A program made the position numbers and the translations under genes. The notes under the pieces are model-generated. The model saw only the letters and a list, made by a program, of their open reading frames with translations. It did no database searches and had not been told where the DNA came from. Below are positions 18,753 to 27,107 of a DNA stretch of 64,000 nt, piece after piece; the first letter of the stretch is position 1; each line of letters begins with the position of its first letter. The DNA is taken from the NCBI GenBank assembly GCA_029779535.1, contig JAKPAG010000130.1, positions 1-64,000 of the forward strand, in the 5' to 3' direction. The stretch is from Pseudomonadota bacterium (lineage in GTDB: Bacteria; Pseudomonadota; Alphaproteobacteria; Sphingomonadales; Sphingomonadaceae).

Positions 18753-19705
18753 CAGGCGTAGAACCTGTAGTCCTGTTCGATCGCCTGCGCGACCTGTTGA
18801 TTGCAGGCAATGAATTCGGTGATGAATTCGTGCAGCCCGCCGTCCAGGATGGTTTCGATGCTGCTCTGGTGGAACCGCGTGCCAAGGCCCCGCAGCAATT
18901 CGTGCGCGCCGGTTTCGTGGCCGTATTCGTGCGCCAGCCCGAACAGGTTGCTGCGCAGCTTGTCGATGCAGAAGGCCAGGCTGCGCGGGAAGCGCTGATC
19001 GAGGATCAGGAACTGCGCGATCCCGCGCGGGTCCATCTTGCCGGCGTTGAGCCAGCGGTAGCTGCGTTCCCCCGCGAGCGAGCGCAGCACACTTTCCCAC
19101 TGCACGTTATCCAGGCTCGACCCCACCCAGGCGACCGAGGGCAGCAGCACGTAATACTTCACATCGAGGATCCGCGCGGTGTTGTCGGCCCGTTCGATGA
19201 AGGTGCCGATGCGAGTGAAGTTGTGGATCTCGTTGCGCAGCATGGTGCCGTCCATCGCCCCGCGCACCAGGGTCATCTGGCGGCGGATCGCGGCCAGAAC
19301 GTCTCCCAGCACGGCTTCTCGCACCGGGCGGGCCAGCGCGTCCTTCAGCGCCATCCAGCTTTCGTTGACCGCTTCCCACACCTCGCGGGTCAGCGCGGTG
19401 CGGACCGCGCGGGCATTGGTTCGCGCCCCTTCGATCATCGCCAGGACCGAACCGGGGTTGGCCCGGTCGCGCAGCAGGAAGTTCCACACCTTGTCCCCGG
19501 CATAGTCGGCGCCGTGCACCGCCTCGTAAGCCTGGGTCGCCCCGACCGTGGTGATGACCGAGCGCCATTCGTCCTGGCTGGCGGCCAGGTCGCGGGTCAG
19601 GGCCATGCGGAACCCCGCCTCAAGCAGCCGCGCGGTGTTTTCCGCCCGTTCAAGGTAGCGCGCCATCCAGAAGACGCCATTGGCGGTTCGTCCGAGCATC
19701 GCCAT
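18752..19705 (-). CDS. Alpha-E domain protein (DUF403 family)
   Basis: 317-residue all-helical protein beginning MLGRTANGVFWMARYLERAENTARLLE, the alpha-E signature with conserved R-x-x-E-R-x-E-N-x-A-R; a second copy of the motif (FIERADNTARILDVKYY) occurs mid-protein. The family is found almost only beside the circularly permuted ATP-grasp and transglutaminase genes, and its biochemical role is unknown. The start overlaps the ATP-grasp stop by ATGA and the stop overlaps the transglutaminase start in the same way, so the first three proteins of the operon are tightly coupled. Confidence 0.92.
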   Translation of the reverse strand: MAMLGRTANGVFWMARYLERAENTARLLEAGFRMALTRDLAASQDEWRSVITTVGATQAYEAVHGADYAGDKVWNFLLRDRANPGSVLAMIEGARTNARAVRTALTREVWEAVNESWMALKDALARPVREAVLGDVLAAIRRQMTLVRGAMDGTMLRNEIHNFTRIGTFIERADNTARILDVKYYVLLPSVAWVGSSLDNVQWESVLRSLAGERSYRWLNAGKMDPRGIAQFLILDQRFPRSLAFCIDKLRSNLFGLAHEYGHETGAHELLRGLGTRFHQSSIETILDGGLHEFITEFIACNQQVAQAIEQDYRFYA

Positions 19706-21132
19706 CAGTCCTCCAGCACCCAGCTGTCCTTGGTCCCGCCGCCCTGCGACGAATTGACCACCAGCGATCCCTTCTTCAGCGCGACGCGGGTCAGCCCGCC
19801 CGGCGTGATGTCGATCCCCTGCGGGCTGACCAGCACGAACGGCCGCAGATCGACGTGGCGCGGGGCCAGCCCCGCCTTGGTCAGGATCGGCACGGTCGAC
19901 AGCGCCAGGGTGGGCTGGGCGATGTAATTTTCGGGCTTGGCGCGCAGCTTGGCGGCGAAAGCCTCGATCTCCTTCTTCGAACTTGTCGGGCCGATCAGCA
20001 TGCCATAGCCGCCCGAGCCGTGGACTTCCTTGACCACCAGCTCGGCCAGGTTGTCGAGCACATAGGCCAGGCTGTCCGGCTCGCTGCACCGCCAGGTCGG
20101 CACATTGGCCAGCAGCGGCTTTTCGCCGGTATAGAATTCGACGATTTCCGGCATGAAGCTGTAGATCGCCTTGTCATCGGCAATGCCGGTGCCCGGCGCG
20201 TTGGCAATGGTGATCCGCCCGGCGCGGTAGATGTCCATGATCCCCGGCACGCCCAGCACCGAATCCGGGTTGAAGCTCAGCGGATCGAGGAATTCGTCGT
20301 CGACCCGGCGGTAGAGCACGTCGATCGGGGTATAGCCGCGGGTGGTGCGCATCGCGACCCGGCCATCGACCACGCGCAGGTCGCTGCCTTCGACCAGTTC
20401 CGCGCCCATCTGGTCGGCCAGGAAGGCGTGTTCGAAATAGGCCGAATTGTAGATCCCTGGCGTCAGCACCGCGACCACCGGGCGGTCCCCCGCGCAGCCG
20501 GGAGCGCAGGCGGCCAGGCTCTTCGCCAGGCGGCGGGGATAGTCCTGCACCGGGCGCACGTTCACTTTCGTGAACAGTTCCGGGAACATGGCCATCATGG
20601 TTTCGCGGTTTTCCAGCATGTAGGACACGCCGCTGGGGGTGCGGGCGTTGTCTTCCAGCACCATGAATTCGTCCGGCCCGGTACGCACCAGGTCGATCCC
20701 GACGATGTGGGTATAGACCCCGCCCGGCGGGACATAGCCGACCATCTGCGGCAGGAACGCCTCGTTCTGCGCGATCAGCCGCTGCGGCAGGCGCCCGGCG
20801 CGGACGATTTCCTGGCGGTGGTAGATGTCGTGCAGAAAGGCGTTGAGCGCGCGCACCCGCTGTTCGATCCCGCGCGACAGCTTGCGCCATTCGCTGGCGG
20901 TGACGATCCGGGGAACCATGTCGAACGGGATCAGCCGTTCTTCCCCGGCATCGTCGCCATAGACGTTGAACGTGATGCCGGTGCGGCGAAAGAAGCTTTC
21001 CGCCTCTGCCCCCTTGCGCCGCAGCAAGGCGGGATCCTGTTCGTCAAACCACTCGCGGTAACCGGCATAGGCGGCACGGACCGTGCCATCGGCGGTGAGC
21101 ATCTCGTCAAACGACGAGGGCGAGTGAGTCAT
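19705..21132 (-). CDS. Circularly permuted ATP-grasp type 2 protein
   Basis: 475-residue protein of the circularly permuted ATP-grasp family. Visible signature blocks include TFNVYGDDAGEERLIPFDMVPRI at the N-terminus, DEFMVLEDNARTPSGVSYMLENR (ATP/Mg-binding acidic/Asn cluster), KEVHGSGGYGML (P-loop-like) and the C-terminal NSSQGGGTKDSWVLED. ATP-grasp enzymes ligate carboxylates to amines via acyl phosphates; here comparative genomics predicts peptide or amide synthesis with the alpha-E partner. First gene of the Anbu operon, with its own candidate promoter upstream. Confidence 0.93.
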   Translation of the reverse strand: MTHSPSSFDEMLTADGTVRAAYAGYREWFDEQDPALLRRKGAEAESFFRRTGITFNVYGDDAGEERLIPFDMVPRIVTASEWRKLSRGIEQRVRALNAFLHDIYHRQEIVRAGRLPQRLIAQNEAFLPQMVGYVPPGGVYTHIVGIDLVRTGPDEFMVLEDNARTPSGVSYMLENRETMMAMFPELFTKVNVRPVQDYPRRLAKSLAACAPGCAGDRPVVAVLTPGIYNSAYFEHAFLADQMGAELVEGSDLRVVDGRVAMRTTRGYTPIDVLYRRVDDEFLDPLSFNPDSVLGVPGIMDIYRAGRITIANAPGTGIADDKAIYSFMPEIVEFYTGEKPLLANVPTWRCSEPDSLAYVLDNLAELVVKEVHGSGGYGMLIGPTSSKKEIEAFAAKLRAKPENYIAQPTLALSTVPILTKAGLAPRHVDLRPFVLVSPQGIDITPGGLTRVALKKGSLVVNSSQGGGTKDSWVLED

Positions 21133-21155
21133 GCCATGCGTCCCCTTCGCCGCCT

Positions 21156-21184
21156 ATGACTGCCGTGTGACGGAACAGAGTCAA
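21156..21184 (-). promoter_or_regulatory. Candidate promoter of the ATP-grasp/Anbu operon
   Basis: On the minus strand TTGACT (21184-21179) and AGTCAT (21161-21156) are 17 bases apart, 24 bases upstream of the ATG at 21132. The same TTGACT hexamer precedes serC and the MarR-like gene in this window, which supports it as a local -35; the -10 match is poor. Confidence 0.4.
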
Positions 21185-21219
21185 GCGCGAAAATGCTGCA
21201 AGTGCGAAATGACTCGGTC

Positions 21220-22008
21220 TTAGCGCGATTTTTCGTTCCAGCGCAGTGACATGCAGGTGAAGCCCGCATCGATCTTCGCGATTTCGGCGTTGGGCAGCGC
21301 CACCACCTTCGCGCCGTACCCATCCAGCAGGTCGATCAGCCGGGGATAGCCCGCCCCGACCAGCAGGTGATCGCGCACGCGCAGCACGTTGGCCCCGCCT
21401 TCATCGCCCGCCGGAACTTCCAGCACGCGGTAATTGGCATAGATCCCGCTGGCGGCGAGCGGCGCTGTGGCCAGCACGGTTTCCTCGTCGACCAGGCTGC
21501 TCGCGGTCTTGAGGTGCAGCACTTCGGGCGGAGTCGCGGCAACCACGGCGGTGATCCCCAGTTGGGCCATCAGCCCCTGCAACACCTGCGCTCCCCGCGC
21601 ATCGGTGCGCGCCGACAGGCCGATATAGGCGCGGTCCGTCATGACCAGCACGTCGCCGCCATCGGCATGGCCATCGCGCTGTTCCAGCAGCACCGGAAAG
21701 CGCTCGCCCAGCACTTCGCGCAGGTATTCGCCCTCGGCCTCGCGGCTGGGCGCGCCGGGGCGCAGCAGGATCGCGCCATTGCCGAACACCAGCGCCGGAT
21801 CCTCGACGAAGATCGCGTCGGGAAACTGCTCGAGCGGGTCCAGTTCCTGCACCGCAAGGCCAGCCGCGCGCAGCGCCGCGACATAGCCGGCATGTTCGGC
21901 CAGCACGCCCTCCAGGCTCGGGTCCTGCCCGTCGCCCGCGCGCAGGCCCTTGACCACGCTCGCCCCGGGGCGGCGCACGATCGCATCGGTGAAATCGAAG
22001 ATTCGCAT
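21220..22008 (-). CDS. Dimethylargininase / amidinotransferase-family hydrolase
   Basis: 262-residue pentein-fold protein resembling dimethylarginine dimethylaminohydrolase (DDAH). The DFTDAIVRRPG start, EDPALVFGNGAILLRPG, HADGGDVLV, VLHLKTASSLVDEETV (catalytic His) and the C-terminal AGFTCMSLRW with Cys252 match DDAH and its bacterial relatives, which release citrulline from methylated arginine or act on arginine. It lies 87 bases upstream of the ATP-grasp gene on the same strand, with a candidate promoter between, so partial co-transcription with the Anbu operon is possible. Confidence 0.87.
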   Translation of the reverse strand: MRIFDFTDAIVRRPGASVVKGLRAGDGQDPSLEGVLAEHAGYVAALRAAGLAVQELDPLEQFPDAIFVEDPALVFGNGAILLRPGAPSREAEGEYLREVLGERFPVLLEQRDGHADGGDVLVMTDRAYIGLSARTDARGAQVLQGLMAQLGITAVVAATPPEVLHLKTASSLVDEETVLATAPLAASGIYANYRVLEVPAGDEGGANVLRVRDHLLVGAGYPRLIDLLDGYGAKVVALPNAEIAKIDAGFTCMSLRWNEKSR

Positions 22009-22084
22009 CCCCGCGCTATGGCAGATGGGATGCCCGTTTGGCCAGCGGGCGGCACGCCAGGGCGCGCCGCCCCTGTGCGGCTGG

Positions 22085-22336
22085 TCAGGCCAGTCCGAAG
22101 CGCCGGGCCAGGAAGATCACCAGCATCGCGCCCAGGATCGAATAGACGAACCCGGCGGGGCGCAGCGGCCCGCCCGATTGCTTGCTGAGCAGGTTGCCGA
22201 TGAAGCCGGCCAGGAAGGCCCCGGCCACGCCCAGCACCGCGCTCATGATCAGGCCCATCTCGACCTTGCCGGGATAGAAGAAGCGGGCCAGGATCCCCAC
22301 CACCAGGCCAACCGCGGCCATGCTGACATATTGCAT
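22085..22336 (-). CDS. GlsB/YeaQ/YmgE family small membrane protein
   Basis: 83-residue protein made almost entirely of three hydrophobic Gly-rich helices (about residues 4-19, 29-48 and 62-79). The pattern VGLVVGILARFFYPG...GLIMSAVLGVAGAFLAGFIG matches the stress-associated GlsB/YeaQ/YmgE (transglycosylase-associated) family. AAGGGGAA lies 5 bases before the ATG. A TTGACT hexamer about 90 bases upstream may be its -35. Confidence 0.88.
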   Translation of the reverse strand: MQYVSMAAVGLVVGILARFFYPGKVEMGLIMSAVLGVAGAFLAGFIGNLLSKQSGGPLRPAGFVYSILGAMLVIFLARRFGLA

Positions 22337-22523
22337 GTTCGTTCCCCTTCACCTTGCCCGAAGGCAGCGCGCCGCAGCCGGGCCAGCCCGGCGTCAGGCA
22401 GGGCCAAGGGCACTCCTTTTCCGCACACAAGTCAAGGCTTTACTGCGCAGCATGGCCGCGCGGCGGCGCGCCTACTTGCAGTCGCCGATCCGCTCGGTGG
22501 TGACTTGCGCTTCGACATGGGAT

Positions 22524-22847
22524 TCAGGCTGCCAGGCGCGGCTTGCCCGGCGGATTCGCCAGATAGTCCGGGGTCAGGCAGCGCTCGTGGCTGCGGTGCA
22601 GGTGCCCGGCCACCGGGGCATAAAGCGGCCGGTCGAATGCGATCCGGGCGGGGCGCGCCACCACCATGTCCCCCACCCGCAGGATCAGGCCCAGGCTGTC
22701 GATTCGGCAACCGTGCTCCGAAAGGTCGGAAATCACCACCTGATCGAGGAACCCCGAGCGCGACCGGCAGCGCGCCGGCAGGATCAATTGCCGGCGGTTC
22801 GCGCGGCGCAAGGCGCGGACATTGTCCTGTTCCATCTCGGCCTTCAT
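22524..22847 (-). CDS. PilZ domain protein
   Basis: 107-residue single-domain protein. It carries the two c-di-GMP-binding motifs of PilZ domains: an Arg-rich RRANRR segment (RxxxR) near the N-terminus and DLSEHGCRI (D/NxSxxG). ATG 22847 was chosen because the PilZ fold begins about 10 residues later; ATG 22835 is equally possible, and a longer frame to 22982 adds unconserved residues that run into the promoter region of the divergent acyl-CoA dehydrogenase. The target process is unknown; flagellar genes lie elsewhere in the window. Confidence 0.8.
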   Translation of the reverse strand: MKAEMEQDNVRALRRANRRQLILPARCRSRSGFLDQVVISDLSEHGCRIDSLGLILRVGDMVVARPARIAFDRPLYAPVAGHLHRSHERCLTPDYLANPPGKPRLAA

Positions 22848-23016
22848 CCCTGCGGGCCAGCTTGCCGTAACGGCAGCCCCGCCCCAGCCCGATAACGGCA
22901 GCAGGGGGGCACTGTTCAAGCCCCGCGAAAATGCGTCCCGGATTGCAACGCGCGCCTTGAAAAGCCCGGAAATCTGCGCCACTCTGGCCGCAATCCGTCA
23001 ATTGGGAGTGATGTGA

Positions 23017-24213
23017 ATGGACCTCGATTTCAGCCCGGAGGATCTGGCATTTCGTGAAGAAGTGCGCACCTTCATCGCCGAAAACTACCCCAAGGAACTG
23101 CGCGGCAAGCAGGACGAAGGGGACGAGCTGAGCAAGGAGGACTTCCTCTCCTGGCACAAGGTGCTGCACAAGAAGGGCTGGGTCGCCCCGGCCTGGCCCG
23201 TGGAATACGGCGGCACCGGCTGGAGCGTGACGCAGCGTTTCATCTGGTCCGAAGAAACCGCCCGGGCTGATTGCATCCGCCTGATGCCCTTCGGCCTGAC
23301 CATGGTCGGCCCGGTGATCTACACCTTCGGCACGCCCGAACAGAAGGCCAGGTTCCTGCCCCGCATCCTGTCGGGCGAGGATTGGTGGTGCCAGGGCTAT
23401 TCGGAACCGGGCGCCGGGTCCGACCTTGCCAACCTGCGCACCCGCGCGGTGCGCGAGGGCGATCATTACGTCATCAACGGCCAGAAGACCTGGACCACCA
23501 TGGCCCAGCATGCCGACTGGGGCTTTTTCCTGTGCCGCACCGATCCCGATGCCAAGGCGCAGGAAGGGATCAGCTTCATCCTGGTCGACATGAAGACCCC
23601 GGGCATCGAAGTGCGCCCAATCATCACGCTGGGCGGCGAACACGAAGTCAACGAGGTGTTCCTCGACAACGTGCGCGTGCCGGTTGAAAACCGCGTGTTC
23701 GAAGAGAACAAGGGCTGGACCTGCGCCAAGTTCCTGCTCGCCCACGAACGCGTCGGCATTGCCGGCGTCGCCGCCAGCAAGCGCGGGATCGAACGCATCC
23801 GCCAGATCGCCGCGACCGAACTGGACGGCGAAAAGTCGCTGCTCGCCAACCCGTTCTTCCGCCGCAAGGTGGCCGAACTGGAAATGGACCTGACCGCGCT
23901 CGAATTCACCGAGCTGCGCACGCTGGCCGGTGAAGCCGCGGGCAAGGGTCCGGGACCGGAAAGCTCGGTGCTCAAGATCAAGGGCTCGGAAATCCAGCAG
24001 CGCCTGACCGAACTGACCCTGGAAATGGCCGGCCACTATGGCGCGCCCTATTTCCGCGGCTTCGGCGAAGGGGACAACGAACACCCGATCGGCCCCGGCG
24101 GCTGGGCCAACCGCGCCGCGCCGACTTATTTCAACACGCGCAAGACCACGATCTACGGCGGTTCGAACGAGATCCAGCGCAACATCATCGCCAAGATGGT
24201 GCTGGGCCTCTGA
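23017..24213 (+). CDS. Acyl-CoA dehydrogenase, large-subunit type (PimC-like)
   Basis: 398-residue flavoprotein with the full acyl-CoA dehydrogenase fold: FAD/substrate segments WWCQGYSEPGAGSDLANL and TWTTMAQHADW, and a C-terminal IYGGSNEIQRNIIAK. The position that is Glu in medium-chain enzymes is Gly in this last motif, but a Glu occurs in LAHERVGIAG (Glu244), where isovaleryl- and long-chain enzymes carry the catalytic base. The next gene encodes a second, Glu-poor homologue, as in paired PimC/PimD-type or other heteromeric dehydrogenases. GGGAG precedes the ATG. The substrate is not determinable. Confidence 0.88.
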   Translation: MDLDFSPEDLAFREEVRTFIAENYPKELRGKQDEGDELSKEDFLSWHKVLHKKGWVAPAWPVEYGGTGWSVTQRFIWSEETARADCIRLMPFGLTMVGPVIYTFGTPEQKARFLPRILSGEDWWCQGYSEPGAGSDLANLRTRAVREGDHYVINGQKTWTTMAQHADWGFFLCRTDPDAKAQEGISFILVDMKTPGIEVRPIITLGGEHEVNEVFLDNVRVPVENRVFEENKGWTCAKFLLAHERVGIAGVAASKRGIERIRQIAATELDGEKSLLANPFFRRKVAELEMDLTALEFTELRTLAGEAAGKGPGPESSVLKIKGSEIQQRLTELTLEMAGHYGAPYFRGFGEGDNEHPIGPGGWANRAAPTYFNTRKTTIYGGSNEIQRNIIAKMVLGL

Positions 24214-24248
24214 GCTGACGCGCGAGTCGACGACAAGGATTTTGACTG

Positions 24249-25379
24249 ATGGATCTGAGCTATACCGAAACGCAGGACATGCTGCGCGATACCCTCGCGC
24301 GGTTCCTGGCGGACACCTATGATTTCGAAACCCGCAAGAAGATGCTGGCCAGCCCCGAAGGGCGCGATCCGGGCATCTGGCGCGCGCTTTCGGCCGAACT
24401 GGGGCTGACCGGCGCGGCCTTTGCCGAGGAACACGGCGGCCTGGGCGGCGGCGCGATCGAAAACATGATCATGATGGAAGAACTGGGCAAGGTCATCGCG
24501 ATCGAGCCCTGGCTGCAGACGGTGGTGATCGGCGGCGGCGCGCTGAAGGCCGTGGGCGGCGCCCATGCCGATGCCTATATCCCGCAGATCATCTCGGGCG
24601 ATGCGGTCTTCGCTTTCGCCTATGCCGAACCGCAGGGCCGCTATGACCTCGCCAACATCGCCACCACGGCCAAGACCGATGGTGCGGGCTACGTGCTCAA
24701 TGGCCACAAGGCGGTGGTCTATGCCGCGCCCTGGGCAACGCACCTGCTGGTCACCGCCCGCACTGGCGGTGCCCGCGCCGACCGCGGCGGGGTGGAACTG
24801 TTCCTGGTCGATGCCAAGGCCAAGGGGATCACCCGCCGCGACTATCCCACTGTCGATGGCTTCCGCGCGTCGGAAGTCTATTTCGAAAACGTCTCGGTGC
24901 CGGGCGATGCCCTGCTGCCGGGCGGGATCGAACTGATCGAACAGCTGGCCGATGAAGCCGCTGTGGCGCTCTGCGCGGAAGCATCGGGCGTGGCGCGCAA
25001 GCTGCTCGAAGGCACGGTTGAATATACCAAGCAGCGCAAGCAGTTCGGCCAGCCGATCGGCAAGTTCCAGGCCCTGCAGCACCGCATGGCCGACATGCTG
25101 GTCGAAGCCGAACAGATCCAGTCGATGACCCTGATGGGCACCCTGCGCCTCGGCCTGCCGGGGGATGAGCGCAAGGCCGCCGTCAGCCTGGCCAAGGCCA
25201 AGGTCGCCCGGTCGATCAAGTTCGTCGGGCAAAGCGCGGTGCAGACCCACGGCGGCATCGGCATCACGATGGAGCTGGCGATCGGCCACTACTTCAAGCG
25301 TGCGACCATGATCGAAAGCCAGTTCGGCAGCGCCGATCACCACCTCGCCCGCTACGAGGCGCTGACGCTGCCGGCCTGA
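24249..25379 (+). CDS. Acyl-CoA dehydrogenase, small-subunit type (PimD-like)
   Basis: 376-residue partner of the preceding dehydrogenase. It keeps the helical N-terminal domain, the beta domain (FAFAYAEPQGRYDLA) and the FAD-contacting YTKQRKQFGQPIGKFQALQHRMADM and QTHGGIGITMELAIGHYFKR, but ends HHLARYEAL with no YEGT/YGGSNE motif and no obvious catalytic Glu. This fits a heterotetramer in which this chain mainly supports FAD binding. It lies 35 bases after the first gene with AAGGATTTT before the ATG, so the pair is an operon. Confidence 0.87.
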   Translation: MDLSYTETQDMLRDTLARFLADTYDFETRKKMLASPEGRDPGIWRALSAELGLTGAAFAEEHGGLGGGAIENMIMMEELGKVIAIEPWLQTVVIGGGALKAVGGAHADAYIPQIISGDAVFAFAYAEPQGRYDLANIATTAKTDGAGYVLNGHKAVVYAAPWATHLLVTARTGGARADRGGVELFLVDAKAKGITRRDYPTVDGFRASEVYFENVSVPGDALLPGGIELIEQLADEAAVALCAEASGVARKLLEGTVEYTKQRKQFGQPIGKFQALQHRMADMLVEAEQIQSMTLMGTLRLGLPGDERKAAVSLAKAKVARSIKFVGQSAVQTHGGIGITMELAIGHYFKRATMIESQFGSADHHLARYEALTLPA

Positions 25380-25417
25380 TCGGCGGCAATCAGCCCCTGG
25401 GGCAGGACCCCACGGCA

Positions 25418-25445
25418 CGGCGGCGACCCACCCGGGTCGCCGCCG
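25418..25445. terminator. Strong hairpin after the acyl-CoA dehydrogenase pair
   Basis: CGGCGGCGACCC (25418-25429) and GGGTCGCCGCCG (25434-25445) form a perfect 12-base-pair stem with an ACCC loop between convergent genes. Only TT follows, so it is either an atypical terminator or an mRNA 3'-end stabiliser. Confidence 0.5.
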
Positions 25446-25526
25446 TTGCTGTATGCGGCCGGCAGGGCGACCAGGCGGCGCGGACGCATTCGCTGTCCGC
25501 TTGCCCGCCCACGGCGCCGCCCCAAC

Positions 25527-27063
25527 CTAGTCCTCGGGCGGGCGCTCGTCGATGCTGGGCACGGCCGGGCCGCCGATGCCGCGGAAATTGGGGTCGCTGT
25601 CCATCCTGGCCAGGATTGCCCGGGCGGCGGCGCCCATCCGTCCGGAATGCGGGGCATAGGCGACCGGCGTCAGGTTGTAGCGGGCCTCGGCCAGCCGGCC
25701 TTCGCGCAGTTGCTGGCCCGCCAGGTTCATCCGCAGCACCAGGTCATAGGGCGCCAGCGCGGCGGCGCGTTCCAGCCCCTGCACCGCCAGCGCGCTGGGC
25801 GCCTGGCGCTGCGCCACGAACGAGCGGAAGTAATAGACCAGCGGCAGCGGGTGATCGTTCTCCAGGTGGTTCAGCTCGACAAAGGTGGCGCGCGCCGCCT
25901 TGAAATCCTGGGCCGCGCCGCTCTTGCCGGCAAGGCGGAACTGGGCATAGCCTTTCTGCACCCAGGCGTTGACCTGCCCGCGGTCGAGCGCCAGCGCCGC
26001 ATCGGCCGCCGCGATCGCCGCCGCATCGTCGCCCGCGTCAAATTCGGCCTCGGCCAGCACGGTCTGCACGGCGGCGTCCCGGGGATAGCGCGCAGCCAGC
26101 GCGCGCGCCTCGGCCGCCGCCGCGGCCAACTCGTCCTTGCCCAGCCCGCGGTGCTGGCGGATCCGCAGCGGCATGGCCGCCGCCTCGCCCGCGGACAGGG
26201 CGCGCAGCGCTGGCCGCCCGGTGGTCAGCGCCTGGCCCTTGATCACGATGGTGGTGAATTTCGGCTGCCGCGGCATAGGCGCCCAGTTCCTGGCCCAGCG
26301 CGGCCAGATCGCCAAAGGTGCCGCGCGCCGCATCAACCGGCTTCTGCCCCTTGACCAGGGCTTCGTAATAGCGTGTCAGCTGCCCTTTGCGCGGCCCGCC
26401 CATCACCAGGTAGTGATAGAGCAGCCAGCTTTGCGCATAGAACGGCGTATCGCCGAGCGAGCGCGTGCCCGGATCGACCAGTTGGTCAACCGGCATCGCC
26501 TGCATCGCCTTGAGCTGGTTGAGCCGGCCGGGATTGGGCCGCCCGATCGTCACCTGGCCATCCTTTTCGAACCCGGCCGAGGAAAAGAACTCCGCCGCCC
26601 CTTCGTTCGCCCACAGCGGGATCGGGAAGCTGCTGGTCGAAATCAGGAAATGGTGCGCATATTCGTGCAGCAGGGTTTGCAGGGTGCGGTCGGCATCGGT
26701 GCTTTTCGCGGTCGAGATGTCGGGCACAATCGCCATGGTCCGCCCGGCGCGCGGAACATAGAAACCGCCGACATAGCGCGCCTGCGGCCTGTCGCCATAC
26801 AGCTTGCGGACCTGCGCCGCGCTGCCCACCACATAGACCGTCACCCGGTTCGACGGGCTGGGCACCACATTGGCCTGGCCCGTGACCAGCGCCAGCGCGG
26901 CGTGATACCGCTCAAGGTTGGCGGCAAAGCGGGTCAGGTCCTGCGCCGGGGCATCGGCATAGACCACGAAGTGATCGCTCGACGCTTCGTGCCAATCGGC
27001 CTGGGCCGGCGATGCGGCCAGCAGGGCCAGGGCGGGAAGTGCTGTTTTTGCAAGCATGGCCAT
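25527..27063 (-). pseudogene. Frameshifted gluzincin-like peptidase with TPR C-terminus
   Basis: Two overlapping minus-strand frames make one protein if a single base is ignored near 26268-26274. The first (from ATG 27063) has a signal peptide, then HEYAH (His133, Glu134, His137) and WANEGAAEFF (Glu154/158), the zinc pattern of gluzincin 'peptidase MA'-like proteins. After residue ~265 (LGQELGAYAA) it turns into Arg/Gly-rich noise. The second frame continues with QPKFTTIVIKGQALTTG and a TPR-like helical domain to the stop at 25527. The span is 1537 bases, exactly one more than a multiple of three. Either the gene is truly broken or the sequence has a one-base error. Confidence 0.8.
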
Positions 27064-27096
27064 CAGCTTAGCCGCGCCGCCGCGCCCCGCAAGCCC

Positions 27097-27107
27097 CTAG
27101 GGTCAGG
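27097..27107. repeat. Half copy of the CTAGGGTCAGG element
   Basis: CTAGGGTCAGG matches the left arm and centre of the 18-base palindrome found after mgtA/hisZ and uvrB. Here it covers the stop codon of the SDR gene that ends at 27103, again at a gene 3' end. Confidence 0.6.

Noticed and set aside
22432..22519. 28-codon Lys/Arg-rich frame downstream of the PilZ gene on the minus strand
   Set aside because: No ribosome site and no coupling to a neighbour; it overlaps the probable promoter of the GlsB-type gene.
22848..22982. N-terminal extension of the PilZ protein to 153 residues
   Set aside because: The added residues look random and overlap the upstream region of the divergent dehydrogenase; the PilZ motif starts just after ATG 22847.
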